A stretch of DNA of 64,000 nucleotides from Amycolatopsis nivea (GCF_004522235.1 NZ_SDLT01000027.1:1-64000), one strand, 5' to 3'; positions 8,509-16,892 are shown, counted from the first letter of the stretch. Made by a program: numbers and translations. Notes: generated by a model from the sequence alone, not told the origin.

Positions 8509-11154
8509 TCAGCCGGACAGCTTGCGCAGGTACGGATCGGCGGGCTTCCGGCGCTCGAGCCGGATCCGGACGTCGAGCGCGGCGCAGCCGTCCGCCCGCG
8601 CGACCACCGGATTCAGGTCCAGTTCCGCGAGCTCCGGCACGAGCGTCGCCAGCCGGCCGGTCTTCAGCAACAGCTCGCGCACCGCGGCCCGGTCGATGCC
8701 GGACGCCCACAGCGCCTCGGCCGAGCGCAGGCCGTCGAGCAGCAGGTCCGCGTCCGGTCCGGTGAGCGGGGCGAGCCGCGCGGCGCGGTCGGCCACCAGA
8801 TCGGTGTCGATCCCGCCCAGCCCGAACACCACCAGCGGGCCGAACACCGGGTCGGACCGCACGCCGACGAGCAGTTCCCGGCCCCGGTCGGCCATCGGCT
8901 GGATCACCACGCCGCGCAGCGCCGGACCGAAGCGCGTCAGCAGCAGCCGGTACGCGTCCCGCGCCCCGGACGGTCTCTCGACGCCGAGCAGCACGCCGCC
9001 GCCGGCGGACTTGTGCAACAGTCCCTCGGCATCCGCCTTCACCGCGATAGGCCCGTCGAATTCCTCGGCGGCGCGGACAGTCTCGGTCTCGTCGCGGGCG
9101 TATCGGGTCGGCGCCAACGGGATTCCCGCGAGCCGGAGCAGTTCCGCCGCGGCGGCGGGCGACAGCCAGCCTTCGCGCTCCGCTGCTCGCGCCGTCGCGA
9201 ATTCCCGCACCGCGGCGGAATCGATCTCCGGCAGAGTCGTGGCGTCGTTCCTGGGCCGAGCGAGCCATTCGGCGTACTCGGCTTGCCGGGCGAGCACGAG
9301 CGCGGCGGTGGCCGGATCGTCGTAGCACGCGGTGACCGCGGGTCCGTCCGCGCACAGCGGCGACACCCGTTCCCGCTGTCCCGGCCGGACCGCAAGCACG
9401 GTCTTGTCCACGTCCGGCAGCACGTCGGCGAGCGCGGCCGCGGGGTTCCCGACCGCAGTCGGAACCGTCGCCGCGATGACCGCGTCGACGCCCGGATCGG
9501 CGAGCACGATCTTCAGCGCCTGCCCGAATTTCTCCGCCGGAACCGCCGCTGTCGTGTCCACCGGATTGTGCACAGCGGCCTCGGCGGGCAGCAGCTCGCG
9601 CAGCCTGGCCGCGGTCTCCGCCGACAGGCTCGCCATCGTGAGTCCTTCGCGCTCGCACGCGTCGGCCGCGAGCACCCCAGCTCCGCCGGCGTTGCTCAGC
9701 ACCGCGACCCGACGGCCATGCGGAAGCGGTTGCCAGGAAACACCGGCGAGCACATCCACCAGCTCCGCGACCGTGTCGACGGCGATGATGCCCGCCTGTG
9801 CGTAAAGCGCGTCACGAGTCACCGCGGGAGTCGCCGCGGCGGCAGTGTGCGAAGCAGCGGCGCGCTGGGCGGTCCCGCCGCTTCCGGCCCGCACCGCGAG
9901 CACCGGCCGGGTCCTCGCCAGCCGAGCCGCCAGCCGGGCGAATCTGCGGGGATTGCCGAAAGATTCGAGGTACAGCACCACAGTCTCGGTGCGCCGGTCG
10001 CTCGCCCACCACAGCAGCAGGTCGTTGCCGCTCACGTCGTATTTGTCGCCGGTGGAGACCAGCGAGGAAAGCCCGAGGCCGAGCCCGGTCAGCGCCTCGA
10101 CGAGGGCGATCCCGACCCCGCCGGACTGCGTCGTGACGCCGATGCCCCCGGCCCGCGGACGGCGGGCGAGGAACGTCGCGTCCAACGGACAGGACGGATC
10201 CGTCGAAAGCACGCCGAGACAGTTCGGGCCGACCAGCCGCATGCCGTGCCTGCGCACCGCGTCGCGGACGCGCTCGCCGGCCGCGGTCCCGGTCAGCCCG
10301 GACGAAACGACGACCGCCGCGGCCACTCCGCGTTTGCCGCATTCCTCCACCGCGTCCGCGGCGGCTTCCGCGGGAAGGCAGATCACCACCAGTTCGGGAG
10401 TCCGGGTCAGGTCCGCGATCGACGGCGCGCAGCGCACGCCGAGGATTTCTTCCGCCGCCGGGTGCACGACCTCGACCGAGCCGGGAAAACCGCTGTCCAG
10501 CAGGTTCGCCAGCACCGCGTGCCCCACCGAGCCCGGCCGCCTGCCCGCGCCGATCACCGCGACCGACGCCGGCCGCAGCAGATGCGCCAGGCTGGCCGCC
10601 TCGGCGACCTCGTCGCGGCGGGCGAACGCGTCCGGATAGCGGTCCTCGCCGTCCAGCCAGATCGTGACGGACCATTCCGGGCCCTCGTGGTCGATTTCGT
10701 AGGGCAGGCCGAGTTCGGCGAACACCCGGATCACCTTCGCGTTCTCCGCGAGCACTTCGGCGACGAACCGGGAGATGCCGTGCGCGCGGGCCGCCGCGGC
10801 GAGGTGTTCGAGCAGCAGCGTCGCGATCCCGTGCGTGCGCCGGTGCCCGTCCACGACGAGCGCGATCTCGGCGTCGGCGCTTTGCCCGATCCGCTCGCAG
10901 TGCGCGACCCCGGCCAGCTGCTCGCCGAGAAAACAGCCGACGGCCGTGTGGCATTCGTCGGACGTCCCGGCGATCTCCGCCGCCAGCCTGTCCACAGTGG
11001 ACGGCAGCGGGCCGAAGAACCGGAAGTACCGGTCCCGCTCCCCGAGGTCGGTGTGCAGCCGCAGCACGGCCTCGGTGTCGGCCGGTCCGAGCGGGCGCAC
11101 CAGGCCGACCTGTCCGTCGGCAAGCAGCACCCGTGCGGGCTGGTCCGCGCTCAT
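8509..11154 (-). CDS. GNAT acetyltransferase fused to ADP-forming acyl-CoA synthetase
   Basis: The 881-aa fusion has an N-terminal GNAT domain (about residues 10-170, with THGIATLLLEHLAAAARAHG as the acetyl-CoA loop). A CoA-binding domain follows (VIGAGRRPGSVGHAVLANLL), then the ligase part with GPNCLGVLSTDP and TTQSGGVGIALVEAL, and a C-terminal ATP-grasp domain. AAASHTAAAATP keeps the His (about 436) that carries phosphate in active ADP-forming enzymes, so catalysis is plausible. GNAT-first architecture matches type II Pat protein acetyltransferases, which act on lysines of acyl-CoA synthetases. Either protein acetylation or acetyl-CoA to acetate conversion with ATP gain is possible. GGGAGGAG precedes the ATG. 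Confidence 0.88.
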   Translation of the reverse strand: MSADQPARVLLADGQVGLVRPLGPADTEAVLRLHTDLGERDRYFRFFGPLPSTVDRLAAEIAGTSDECHTAVGCFLGEQLAGVAHCERIGQSADAEIALVVDGHRRTHGIATLLLEHLAAAARAHGISRFVAEVLAENAKVIRVFAELGLPYEIDHEGPEWSVTIWLDGEDRYPDAFARRDEVAEAASLAHLLRPASVAVIGAGRRPGSVGHAVLANLLDSGFPGSVEVVHPAAEEILGVRCAPSIADLTRTPELVVICLPAEAAADAVEECGKRGVAAAVVVSSGLTGTAAGERVRDAVRRHGMRLVGPNCLGVLSTDPSCPLDATFLARRPRAGGIGVTTQSGGVGIALVEALTGLGLGLSSLVSTGDKYDVSGNDLLLWWASDRRTETVVLYLESFGNPRRFARLAARLARTRPVLAVRAGSGGTAQRAAASHTAAAATPAVTRDALYAQAGIIAVDTVAELVDVLAGVSWQPLPHGRRVAVLSNAGGAGVLAADACEREGLTMASLSAETAARLRELLPAEAAVHNPVDTTAAVPAEKFGQALKIVLADPGVDAVIAATVPTAVGNPAAALADVLPDVDKTVLAVRPGQRERVSPLCADGPAVTACYDDPATAALVLARQAEYAEWLARPRNDATTLPEIDSAAVREFATARAAEREGWLSPAAAAELLRLAGIPLAPTRYARDETETVRAAEEFDGPIAVKADAEGLLHKSAGGGVLLGVERPSGARDAYRLLLTRFGPALRGVVIQPMADRGRELLVGVRSDPVFGPLVVFGLGGIDTDLVADRAARLAPLTGPDADLLLDGLRSAEALWASGIDRAAVRELLLKTGRLATLVPELAELDLNPVVARADGCAALDVRIRLERRKPADPYLRKLSG
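10990..11002. repeat. Palindrome GTCCACAGTGGAC inside the GNAT/acyl-CoA synthetase gene
   Basis: Exact copy of the recurrent 13-bp palindrome, encoding PSTVDRL in the N-terminal GNAT domain. Confidence 0.6.
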
Positions 11155-11215
11155 CGGAACTCCTCCCTGCGCGAGGCGGCGGGCACGGCCGCGACCGTGC
11201 CCGCCGCCTGGTCCG

Positions 11216-11623
11216 TCATGCCTTGTCGACGTGGATCGAAACCTGCTTCTCGTGCGGCTGCCGCGCCAGCGGCATCGAGATCTCGAGAATGCCGTCGGCG
11301 TACTTCGCGGCGATCTTGGCGGCCTCAGCGCCGGCGGGAAGGCCTACCGTGCGGCTGAACTTGCCGTAGTAGAACTCGCTGCGGCCGCCCGTGTCCTTCT
11401 TCGCTTCGCGCTCCGCCTCGATGGTCAGCAGCCCGTCGTGCGTGGTCACAGAGATGTGTTTCTCGGGATCGAACCCCGGCAACTCGGCTCGCACCGTGTA
11501 CTTGCCGTCCTCGGCGGACTCCTCGATCCGCACCGGGTTGTGCTCGGCGAACGGCCACGGGTGGTCGAGCCAGGCGGCGATGCTCGGCAGCGCCAGCCGG
11601 GAACCGGGCAACAGCGACGTCAT
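11216..11623 (-). CDS. Small heat-shock protein Hsp20/alpha-crystallin family
   Basis: The 135-aa chaperone has a short N-terminal arm, an alpha-crystallin domain (KYTVRAELPGFDPEKHISVT through FSRTVGLPAGAEAAKIAAKY) and a brief tail. The diagnostic GILEISMPL stands near the C terminus. It would hold unfolding proteins without using ATP. GAGAGGAG precedes the ATG. The gene lies 35 bp after the flavodoxin gene and 61 bp before the GNAT/acyl-CoA synthetase gene. Mycobacterial HspX is the hallmark DosR target. A candidate operator lies 90 bp upstream, inside the flavodoxin 3' end. Confidence 0.93.
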   Translation of the reverse strand: MTSLLPGSRLALPSIAAWLDHPWPFAEHNPVRIEESAEDGKYTVRAELPGFDPEKHISVTTHDGLLTIEAEREAKKDTGGRSEFYYGKFSRTVGLPAGAEAAKIAAKYADGILEISMPLARQPHEKQVSIHVDKA

Positions 11624-11658
11624 TGCGCGCTCCTCTCTTCGCGAACGGTCTCGCACTT

Positions 11659-12240
11659 TCAGACAACTCCAGGCGCCCGCCGCGGCGACGCGGCCGGATT
11701 GCCTGAAGACGATGGACGAAGGTCACCGGCCGTCCCCGCGCTCAGCTCGCGGGCGATCGCCCGGCCCCAGGCGCGGATCACCGGCCAGTCCCGGTTGTCG
11801 CCGTCGCGCACCCGCAGCGCGGCGACCATCGCGCGCTCCGGGAACCGCAGCAGGGAACGGTCGAGCCGGCCGCCGAACAACCGGTGCTCCTTCGCTCCGC
11901 TGCGGGCGAGCACGTCGGTGACGTCCACCGGTTCTTCGCCGGGTTTGCTCCGCTCCCCCACCGGACCGCTGGAAAACAGCCACACCGGGATCCGGGACAG
12001 CTCGTCCTGATGAGCCCGCACCAGTTCGCGAGCGGGCTCGAGCCAATGTCCGATGTAGACAGCGCTGCCGAGCACCGCCGCGTCGCAGCCGTCGAACGAC
12101 GTGACGCCGCCCGCGTCTGCCACCACCACCTCCGCGGGCGTGCCCGTCTTCGCGAGCTCTCCGCGCAGCGAAACCGCGATCTGCTCGGCGATCTCCCGGG
12201 TCGCCCCGTGCCGGGTCGCGACCGCGACAACAATTCTCAT
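11659..12240 (-). CDS. Flavodoxin-domain protein
   Basis: The 193-aa product starts MRIVVAVATRHGATREIAEQIA, a flavodoxin phosphate-binding loop. It continues with a flavodoxin core, including LGSAVYIGHWLEPARELV and IPVWLFSSGPVG. This family includes FMN electron carriers and HemG-type protoporphyrinogen oxidases, and the sequence does not decide between them. The last 25 residues are Ser/Pro/Arg-rich and unlike the family. They overlap the presumed control region of hsp20. The gene lies 23 bp after the tandem USP gene. Confidence 0.85.
   Translation of the reverse strand: MRIVVAVATRHGATREIAEQIAVSLRGELAKTGTPAEVVVADAGGVTSFDGCDAAVLGSAVYIGHWLEPARELVRAHQDELSRIPVWLFSSGPVGERSKPGEEPVDVTDVLARSGAKEHRLFGGRLDRSLLRFPERAMVAALRVRDGDNRDWPVIRAWGRAIARELSAGTAGDLRPSSSGNPAASPRRAPGVV
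11713..11726 (-). promoter_or_regulatory. Candidate DosR-type box for hsp20
   Basis: Read leftward the site is GTGACCTTCGTCCA, matching 11 of 14 bases of the best copy in the window. It is 90 bp before the hsp20 ATG, but it lies in the coding end of the flavodoxin gene, so chance is harder to exclude. Confidence 0.4.
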
Positions 12241-12263
12241 GAGACTCAGTCCTTCCCTCGCAT

Positions 12264-13064
12264 TCAGCGGGCGACCACGACCGGGCAGGCCGCGTGCGCC
12301 AGCAGACCGTTGCCGGTCGAGCCGAGCAGGCCGCCCGCGACCGGTCCGCGGCCGCGGCTGCCCACGACGACCACCCGGGCGCCGCGGGAAATCCCGGCGA
12401 GCGCACGGGCCGCCGAACGAGCACGCACCGTCCGGACGCGCACCGGAACCGCCGGATGTTTCCGGGACCACGCGGCGACCTGTTCGGGGACACCGTTTTC
12501 CCGGTTTCCGTCATGCCACGCGTGCACCGCTTCCAGCGCCGCTCCGTGCGTTTCGGCGGTTTCGAAAGCGAAGGCCAGCGCTCGTTCGCTGCCGCCGGAA
12601 TCGTCGACCCCGACCACCACCGGCCCTGCCGGATCCGCGCGGCCGCGCACGACCGCTACCGGACAGCGAGCGGAGGCCGCGACGCTGAGCGGCACCGAAC
12701 CGGTGACCGCGCCCCGCATCCCGCCCACGCCGGACGGCCCGAGGACGAGCAATCCGGCTTCGGCCGACTGTTCGACGAGAAGGCCGGCCGCGGCCCCGAG
12801 CCGAAGACACATCCGCACCGAGACCCCGGGCACCGCGCGGCGCGCCTCGTCCGCCGCCCGCCGAAGCAGGCGGTACCCGGGTTCGAGCAGCAATTCCGCT
12901 TCGACGGGCGGTTTCCGGTGCGGCAGCAGGTCCGGGTCGTCGAACAGTTCGGCGCGGAACACCACGAGCCCGCCGCCGCGCGACCGGGCTTGCGCCGCCG
13001 CCCACCGGACGGCGGCCGATGACTCCGGCGAGCCGTCGATCCCGACGACCACCGGCGGGATCAT
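12264..13064 (-). CDS. Tandem-domain universal stress protein
   Basis: The 266-aa protein holds two UspA domains, beginning at PPVVVGIDGSPESSAAVRWA (residue 3) and GPVVVGVDDSGGSERALAF (about 145). Both keep the ATP-binding pattern G-x2-G-x9-G-S (GPSGVGGMRGAVTGS and GSRGRGPVAGGLLGS). Tandem ATP-binding USPs such as mycobacterial Rv2623 belong to the DosR regulon. The ATG overlaps the stop of a 59-aa upstream gene by 4 bp, so the two are co-translated. Confidence 0.92.
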   Translation of the reverse strand: MIPPVVVGIDGSPESSAAVRWAAAQARSRGGGLVVFRAELFDDPDLLPHRKPPVEAELLLEPGYRLLRRAADEARRAVPGVSVRMCLRLGAAAGLLVEQSAEAGLLVLGPSGVGGMRGAVTGSVPLSVAASARCPVAVVRGRADPAGPVVVGVDDSGGSERALAFAFETAETHGAALEAVHAWHDGNRENGVPEQVAAWSRKHPAVPVRVRTVRARSAARALAGISRGARVVVVGSRGRGPVAGGLLGSTGNGLLAHAACPVVVAR

Positions 13065-13240
13065 CGGTGCGGCGCTGGCGCCGGCTCGGGGACCTCGCCG
13101 CGTTCGTTTTCGTTGCTCGCCCGCTGTTCCTCCGCCAGGAGATACCGCCGCATCGCCGGGCCGTGCCCGCCGTGCTGTCCGCGCTCGGCGACGCTGCGGC
13201 GGGCGTCTTCCTCGATCAGCGCCTTTTCCTTCTCGTCCAT
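13061..13240 (-). CDS. 59-aa charged protein heading the stress operon
   Basis: This small gene encodes a hydrophilic protein starting MDEKEKALIEEDARRSVAER and ending in PEPAPAPHR. It is rich in Glu, Arg and Ala, with probable helix and no membrane segment. GGAGGAGGC precedes the ATG at good distance. Its stop codon overlaps the ATG of the tandem USP by 4 bp, which is strong evidence that it is translated. I do not recognise a family. As first gene of the leftward operon it may be a leader or partner for the USP. Confidence 0.75.
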   Translation of the reverse strand: MDEKEKALIEEDARRSVAERGQHGGHGPAMRRYLLAEEQRASNENERGEVPEPAPAPHR

Positions 13241-13259
13241 CGCGTGCCTCCTCCGAGCC

Positions 13260-13275
13260 GGGACTCGCTCGTCCC
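13260..13275. repeat. Inverted repeat GGGAC-N6-GTCCC
   Basis: Two GGGAC half-sites face each other across six bases, just upstream of the ribosome-binding site of the 59-aa gene. The spacing is two bases longer than a DosR-type box, so it is listed as a repeat and not as an operator. Confidence 0.35.
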
Positions 13276-13334
13276 GAAGCCGACGCTAAGACCGCGCGGC
13301 CGGCGGCCGCTGCGGGCGGACGTCCGCGGCGCCG

Positions 13335-13348
13335 GAGTCTTTGGTCCC
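13335..13348. promoter_or_regulatory. Weak DosR-type box in a divergent promoter
   Basis: GAGTCTTTGGTCCC has one intact GTCCC half-site and 9 of 14 matches. It sits about midway between the leftward stress operon (start 13240) and the rightward protease gene (start 13406), where a shared operator would be expected. Confidence 0.35.
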
Positions 13349-13405
13349 GCGGCGAGAGGCGCTGCGGCCCTGCCGCTCGCACCGGCCCAGCGGGAGATTC
13401 GGGCC

Positions 13406-14560
13406 ATGACACAGGCGACATTCCCGCTCGGCCGCGTCGCCGGGATCCGCGTCGGCGCGCACTGGTCCGTGCTGATCGTGATGGGCCTGCTGGCCGATCT
13501 CCTCGCGACGACCGTCCTTCCGCTCGGCGCCCGCGGTTCGCCGGTCGCGGTCGACTGGACGGTCGCGGTCGTGAGCGCGCTGGTGTTCCTGGCGTCCCTG
13601 CTCGCGCACGAGCTGTGCCACGCGCTCGTCGCGCGGCATTACGGGCTCCGGGCGGAACGCATCACGCTGTGGCTGCTCGGCGGTTCCACCGAGTTGCCCG
13701 AGGAACCGCCGACGCCGCGCTCCGCGCTGCTCATCGCGGCGGCCGGGCCCGCGGCGAGCGCAGTGGCGGGCGGAGGGTTCCTCGGCGCGTCCGCGCTTGC
13801 CTCCCCGCTGCTGCCCGCGGTGGTCACCGTGGCGCTCGCCTGGCTGGGCTGGGCGAACGGCGTGCTCGCGGTCTTCAATCTGCTGCCGGGGACGCCGCTC
13901 GACGGCGGGCGCGTTCTCGAAGCCGTCGCGTGGCGGCTGACCGGAAACCGGGCCCGTGCCCGGCGGATCGCCGCCGCCGGCGGCCAGGTGCTCGCCAGCG
14001 CGCTCGCGGCCTTCGGCGCCTGGCAAATTCTGGCGCTGGGCAACCTCGGCGGACTCTGGACGATCGCCATCAGCTGGTTCCTCGCCGTCGCCGCGCGCAC
14101 CGAGATATCCGCGGCCCCGCTGCGGCAGCTGCTTTCCCAGCTCCGGCTCCGCGACGTCATGAGCACCGAACCGGTCACCGCACCCGGCTGGTACACCGTG
14201 CAAGGCTTCCTGGACCAGGCCGCGCGGACCCGGTTCCTGACCTTCCCCGTGGTGTCCTTCACCGGGGCACCGGTCGGTGTCGTCAGTCTTTCCGCGCTGT
14301 CCCGGGTCCCGGAAACCGAGCGGACCGCCACGCGGCTGGAGGACATCTGCGTAAAGCCGCCCGCCTGCCTGATCGCCAGTCCGGACACGCCGCTCTCCCA
14401 AGTGTTCGGGGGCGTGCGGCTGCGTCCCGGCCAGGACCTGGTGCTCGTCGTCGACCACGGCGAGCTCGCCGGAGTAGCGGCTCCGGGCGATCTCGCGCGG
14501 ACGCTCGAACTCGCCGGACTCGGCGTGCGGCCCGCTCACGACGCCGGCAGCGTGAAATAG
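13406..14560 (+). CDS. Rip3-like site-2 metalloprotease with C-terminal CBS pair
   Basis: The 384-aa integral membrane M50 protease has the zinc motif HELCH at 68-72 and the third ligand in NLLPGTPLDGGR (Asp near 166), within about six hydrophobic segments. A C-terminal CBS pair begins at LRLRDVMSTEPVTAPGWYTV. Such proteases cut substrates within membranes, often anti-sigma factors. Mycobacterial Rip3 (Rv2625c), a DosR-regulon member, has the same layout. GGGAG lies ten bases before ATG. Its 3' end overlaps the convergent ATPase gene by 25 bp. The substrate is unknown. Confidence 0.9.
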   Translation: MTQATFPLGRVAGIRVGAHWSVLIVMGLLADLLATTVLPLGARGSPVAVDWTVAVVSALVFLASLLAHELCHALVARHYGLRAERITLWLLGGSTELPEEPPTPRSALLIAAAGPAASAVAGGGFLGASALASPLLPAVVTVALAWLGWANGVLAVFNLLPGTPLDGGRVLEAVAWRLTGNRARARRIAAAGGQVLASALAAFGAWQILALGNLGGLWTIAISWFLAVAARTEISAAPLRQLLSQLRLRDVMSTEPVTAPGWYTVQGFLDQAARTRFLTFPVVSFTGAPVGVVSLSALSRVPETERTATRLEDICVKPPACLIASPDTPLSQVFGGVRLRPGQDLVLVVDHGELAGVAAPGDLARTLELAGLGVRPAHDAGSVK

Positions 14561-16809
14561 GCTTCCTCCTCCTGCGCGAAATGCAGGGTGAGCACCGCGT
14601 CCAGCCCGTACAGCGTCGCGCGCAGGTCGTCGACCTGGTCCGCCTGGATCCTCGACGGCGACTCGGCCAGATGCCGTTCCAGCCGCCGCGCCAGCCGGGC
14701 GATCTCGGCGTGCGCGCGGCTCATCGGCACCGTGCTCTCCGGACTGCCCAGCGCATCGGCCAGCGCCGGGTACAGCTCGGTCTCCTCCGCGGTCTCGTGC
14801 GGCAGGACTTGCCGCAGCAGCACGTCGCACGCGTGCCGGACAGCCCGATCCGCCGCCGGGGTCGGCCCGCCGGCCAGTGCGTCGGCGGCCTGCCGGATCG
14901 CCAGCAGCGCGGGCCGGAGCCGCTCGTGCTCGGTCTCGAAGCGGTGCACCAGCTGGGCGGGCGCCGGAGCCGCGACCGCGGGGACCCGCAAGGCGCGCAA
15001 GGCGTTGAGGATCACCGCGACGTCGATGCCCTCCTGCACGATCGCGCCCCAGACCGGCGTGAGGAAACCGGCCGCCGCGGCCGCCATCGCCGCCAGCGAC
15101 AGCGCCACTCCGGCCGCGGCGCTCTGCACTGCCAGCCGCCGCGCGCGCCGGGCGATCTCCGCGGCGTCGGCGAGCCGGTCCAGCCGGTCGTCGAGGATCA
15201 CCGCGTCGGCCGCCTGCGCCGCGGCCGTGGCGCCGCGGGAACCGAGCGCGACGCCGACATCGGCGGCCGCGAGCGCCGGAGCGTCGTTCACGCCGTCGCC
15301 GGTCATCACGACGAGTCCCTCGGCCCGAGCGGCGGAAACCGCCGCGACCTTCTCCGCCGGGCTGACCTCCGCCTGGACGCGGTCGAGGCCGAGCAAGGCC
15401 GCGACCTCCCGCGCGTTGTCCACCCGATCGCCGGTGAGCAGCCCGATCGTGGCGATCCCGGCCGCCCGCAGCCGGCGCGTCGTGCGGGCCGCGTCGGGGC
15501 GGACCCGGTCCTTCGCCAGCAGCGCCGCCACCGGCTCGCCGTCGCACTCGACCCAGAGCACGGACGCCAGGTCGAGCCGTCCCCGGCGCGCGGCACTGCG
15601 CGCCCAGGCCGGCGTCTCCCGGCCGGCGGCCGGCCTGCCCACCCGGACCAGCCGCCCGCCGACGCGCCCGGCCACCCCGGAACCGGGCACCTCGCCGACC
15701 TCGACCGCCGGGACGCGTTCGATCCCGGCCGATTCCGCGGCCCGGACGACCGCCGCGGCGAGCACGTGCGGCGAGTAGTACTCGACGCTCGCGGCCAGCC
15801 GGAGCACCTCCTCGACGGGGTGCCCCGGCGCGCACACCACGTCGGTCACCTCCGGCCGCCCGGCGGTGACCGTGCCGGTCTTGTCCATGAGCAGCACCCG
15901 GGCCCGGCCAAGCGACTCCAGCGCGGCACCGTCCTTGACCACGACCCCGGCCCTCGCGGTGCGCGACATCCCGGCGGTCACCGCGATCGGCACCGCCAGC
16001 AGCAGCGGGCACGGAGTCGCGGTCACCAGCACCGCGACCGCCCGCTCCGCTTCGCCGCTCAGCAGCCACGCCGCACCGGCCATCAGCAACGCCGCGGGCA
16101 AGAACCACACGGCCACCCGGTCCGCCAGCCGCGCGACCGGCGCCGTCTGCGCCGCCGCCGACTCGGCCAGCCGGACCACCCCGGCGTACGTGCTTTCGTC
16201 CGCGCTCGCCGCCGCCGTGATCTCCGCCGCGGCCCCGGCGTTCACCACTCCGCTGCGGACCGCGTCCCCGGCGGTGCGCGCGACCGGGAGCGGTTCCCCA
16301 GTGAGGGCCGACTCGTCGAATACCCCGCCGGCGGCGAGCGTCCCGTCCACGGGAACGACCTCGCCGGGCAGGACGACCACCGCGTCCCCCGCGGCGACTT
16401 CGCCCGCCGGGACCTCGCGAAGGTCGTCCCCCGCCCGCACGTGCGCCGTTTGCGGCACCCGGTCCAGCAGCGCGGTCAGGTCCCGCGCGGCGCGGCGCTG
16501 TGCCCGCGATTCGAGCACCCGCCCGGTCGCGACCATCACCGCGACGACCGCGCCGGCGAGGAACTCGCCGACCGCGAGGGTCGAGGCGAGCGCCAGCACC
16601 GCCAGCGAATCCGCGCCCGAGCGCCGGTGCCGCAGATCCTCGGCCACCCACCAGACGGCGGGAGCCAGCGCGGCCGCGGTCGCCGCCGCCCAGCAGCCGC
16701 CGGACCCGGGGTTCCCCCACCACCAGAGAATTCCTCCGGCTGCCAGCAACACAGCCACCGCGGCGAGCAACAGCGCTTCGCCCGGCAGCCGCTTCCCTTG
16801 AAGTGTCAT
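14536..16809 (-). CDS. P1B-5-type metal ATPase with C-terminal hemerythrin domain
   Basis: The 757-aa transporter lacks an N-terminal metal-binding domain. It has the actuator motif ESALTGEPLPV, the membrane motif TPCP at 265-268 (where Cu/Zn pumps have CPC), the phosphorylation site MDKTGTVT with Asp 309, and GDGVNDAPAL. The last 150 residues form a hemerythrin-like domain with ligand-type residues in LVHRFETEHERL, LPHETAEETELYP, SRAHAEI and LHFAQEEEAYF. TPC plus a hemerythrin tail defines the P1B-5 group, reported for Fe/Ni export in Sinorhizobium Nia. A di-iron tail could make efflux respond to iron or oxygen. GGGAGG precedes ATG. Confidence 0.9.
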   Translation of the reverse strand: MTLQGKRLPGEALLLAAVAVLLAAGGILWWWGNPGSGGCWAAATAAALAPAVWWVAEDLRHRRSGADSLAVLALASTLAVGEFLAGAVVAVMVATGRVLESRAQRRAARDLTALLDRVPQTAHVRAGDDLREVPAGEVAAGDAVVVLPGEVVPVDGTLAAGGVFDESALTGEPLPVARTAGDAVRSGVVNAGAAAEITAAASADESTYAGVVRLAESAAAQTAPVARLADRVAVWFLPAALLMAGAAWLLSGEAERAVAVLVTATPCPLLLAVPIAVTAGMSRTARAGVVVKDGAALESLGRARVLLMDKTGTVTAGRPEVTDVVCAPGHPVEEVLRLAASVEYYSPHVLAAAVVRAAESAGIERVPAVEVGEVPGSGVAGRVGGRLVRVGRPAAGRETPAWARSAARRGRLDLASVLWVECDGEPVAALLAKDRVRPDAARTTRRLRAAGIATIGLLTGDRVDNAREVAALLGLDRVQAEVSPAEKVAAVSAARAEGLVVMTGDGVNDAPALAAADVGVALGSRGATAAAQAADAVILDDRLDRLADAAEIARRARRLAVQSAAAGVALSLAAMAAAAAGFLTPVWGAIVQEGIDVAVILNALRALRVPAVAAPAPAQLVHRFETEHERLRPALLAIRQAADALAGGPTPAADRAVRHACDVLLRQVLPHETAEETELYPALADALGSPESTVPMSRAHAEIARLARRLERHLAESPSRIQADQVDDLRATLYGLDAVLTLHFAQEEEAYFTLPAS

Positions 16810-16854
16810 GACGCCTCCCGGCCGCACGATGCGCCGAAGGCCTCCGGCCGGGAA

Positions 16855-16868
16855 GGGCCGAAGGACCC
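16855..16868 (-). promoter_or_regulatory. DosR-type box upstream of the P1B-5 ATPase
   Basis: Read leftward this is GGGTCCTTCGGCCC, 13 of 14 matches to the best copy. It ends 46 bp before the ATPase ATG, a normal activator-operator distance. Confidence 0.6.
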
Positions 16869-16875
16869 CGGTTCA

Positions 16876-16888
16876 GTCCACAGTGGAC
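16876..16888. repeat. Palindrome GTCCACAGTGGAC, intergenic copy
   Basis: This is one of five exact GTCCACWGTGGAC palindromes in the window, and the only one outside a coding region. It is next to the DosR-type box, immediately after the alcohol dehydrogenase stop. Confidence 0.6.
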
Positions 16889-16892
16889 GGAA

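Noticed and set aside
5941..11358. Plus-strand open frame of 1805 codons
   Set aside because: It lies opposite the well-supported ATPase, kinase, acyl-CoA synthetase and Hsp20 genes. Such long mirror frames are usual at this GC content, and the product has no recognisable domain.
13260..13275. GGGAC-N6-GTCCC as a DosR operator
   Set aside because: Half-site spacing is 6 and not 4, and it touches the ribosome-binding region of the 59-aa gene. Kept only as a repeat.
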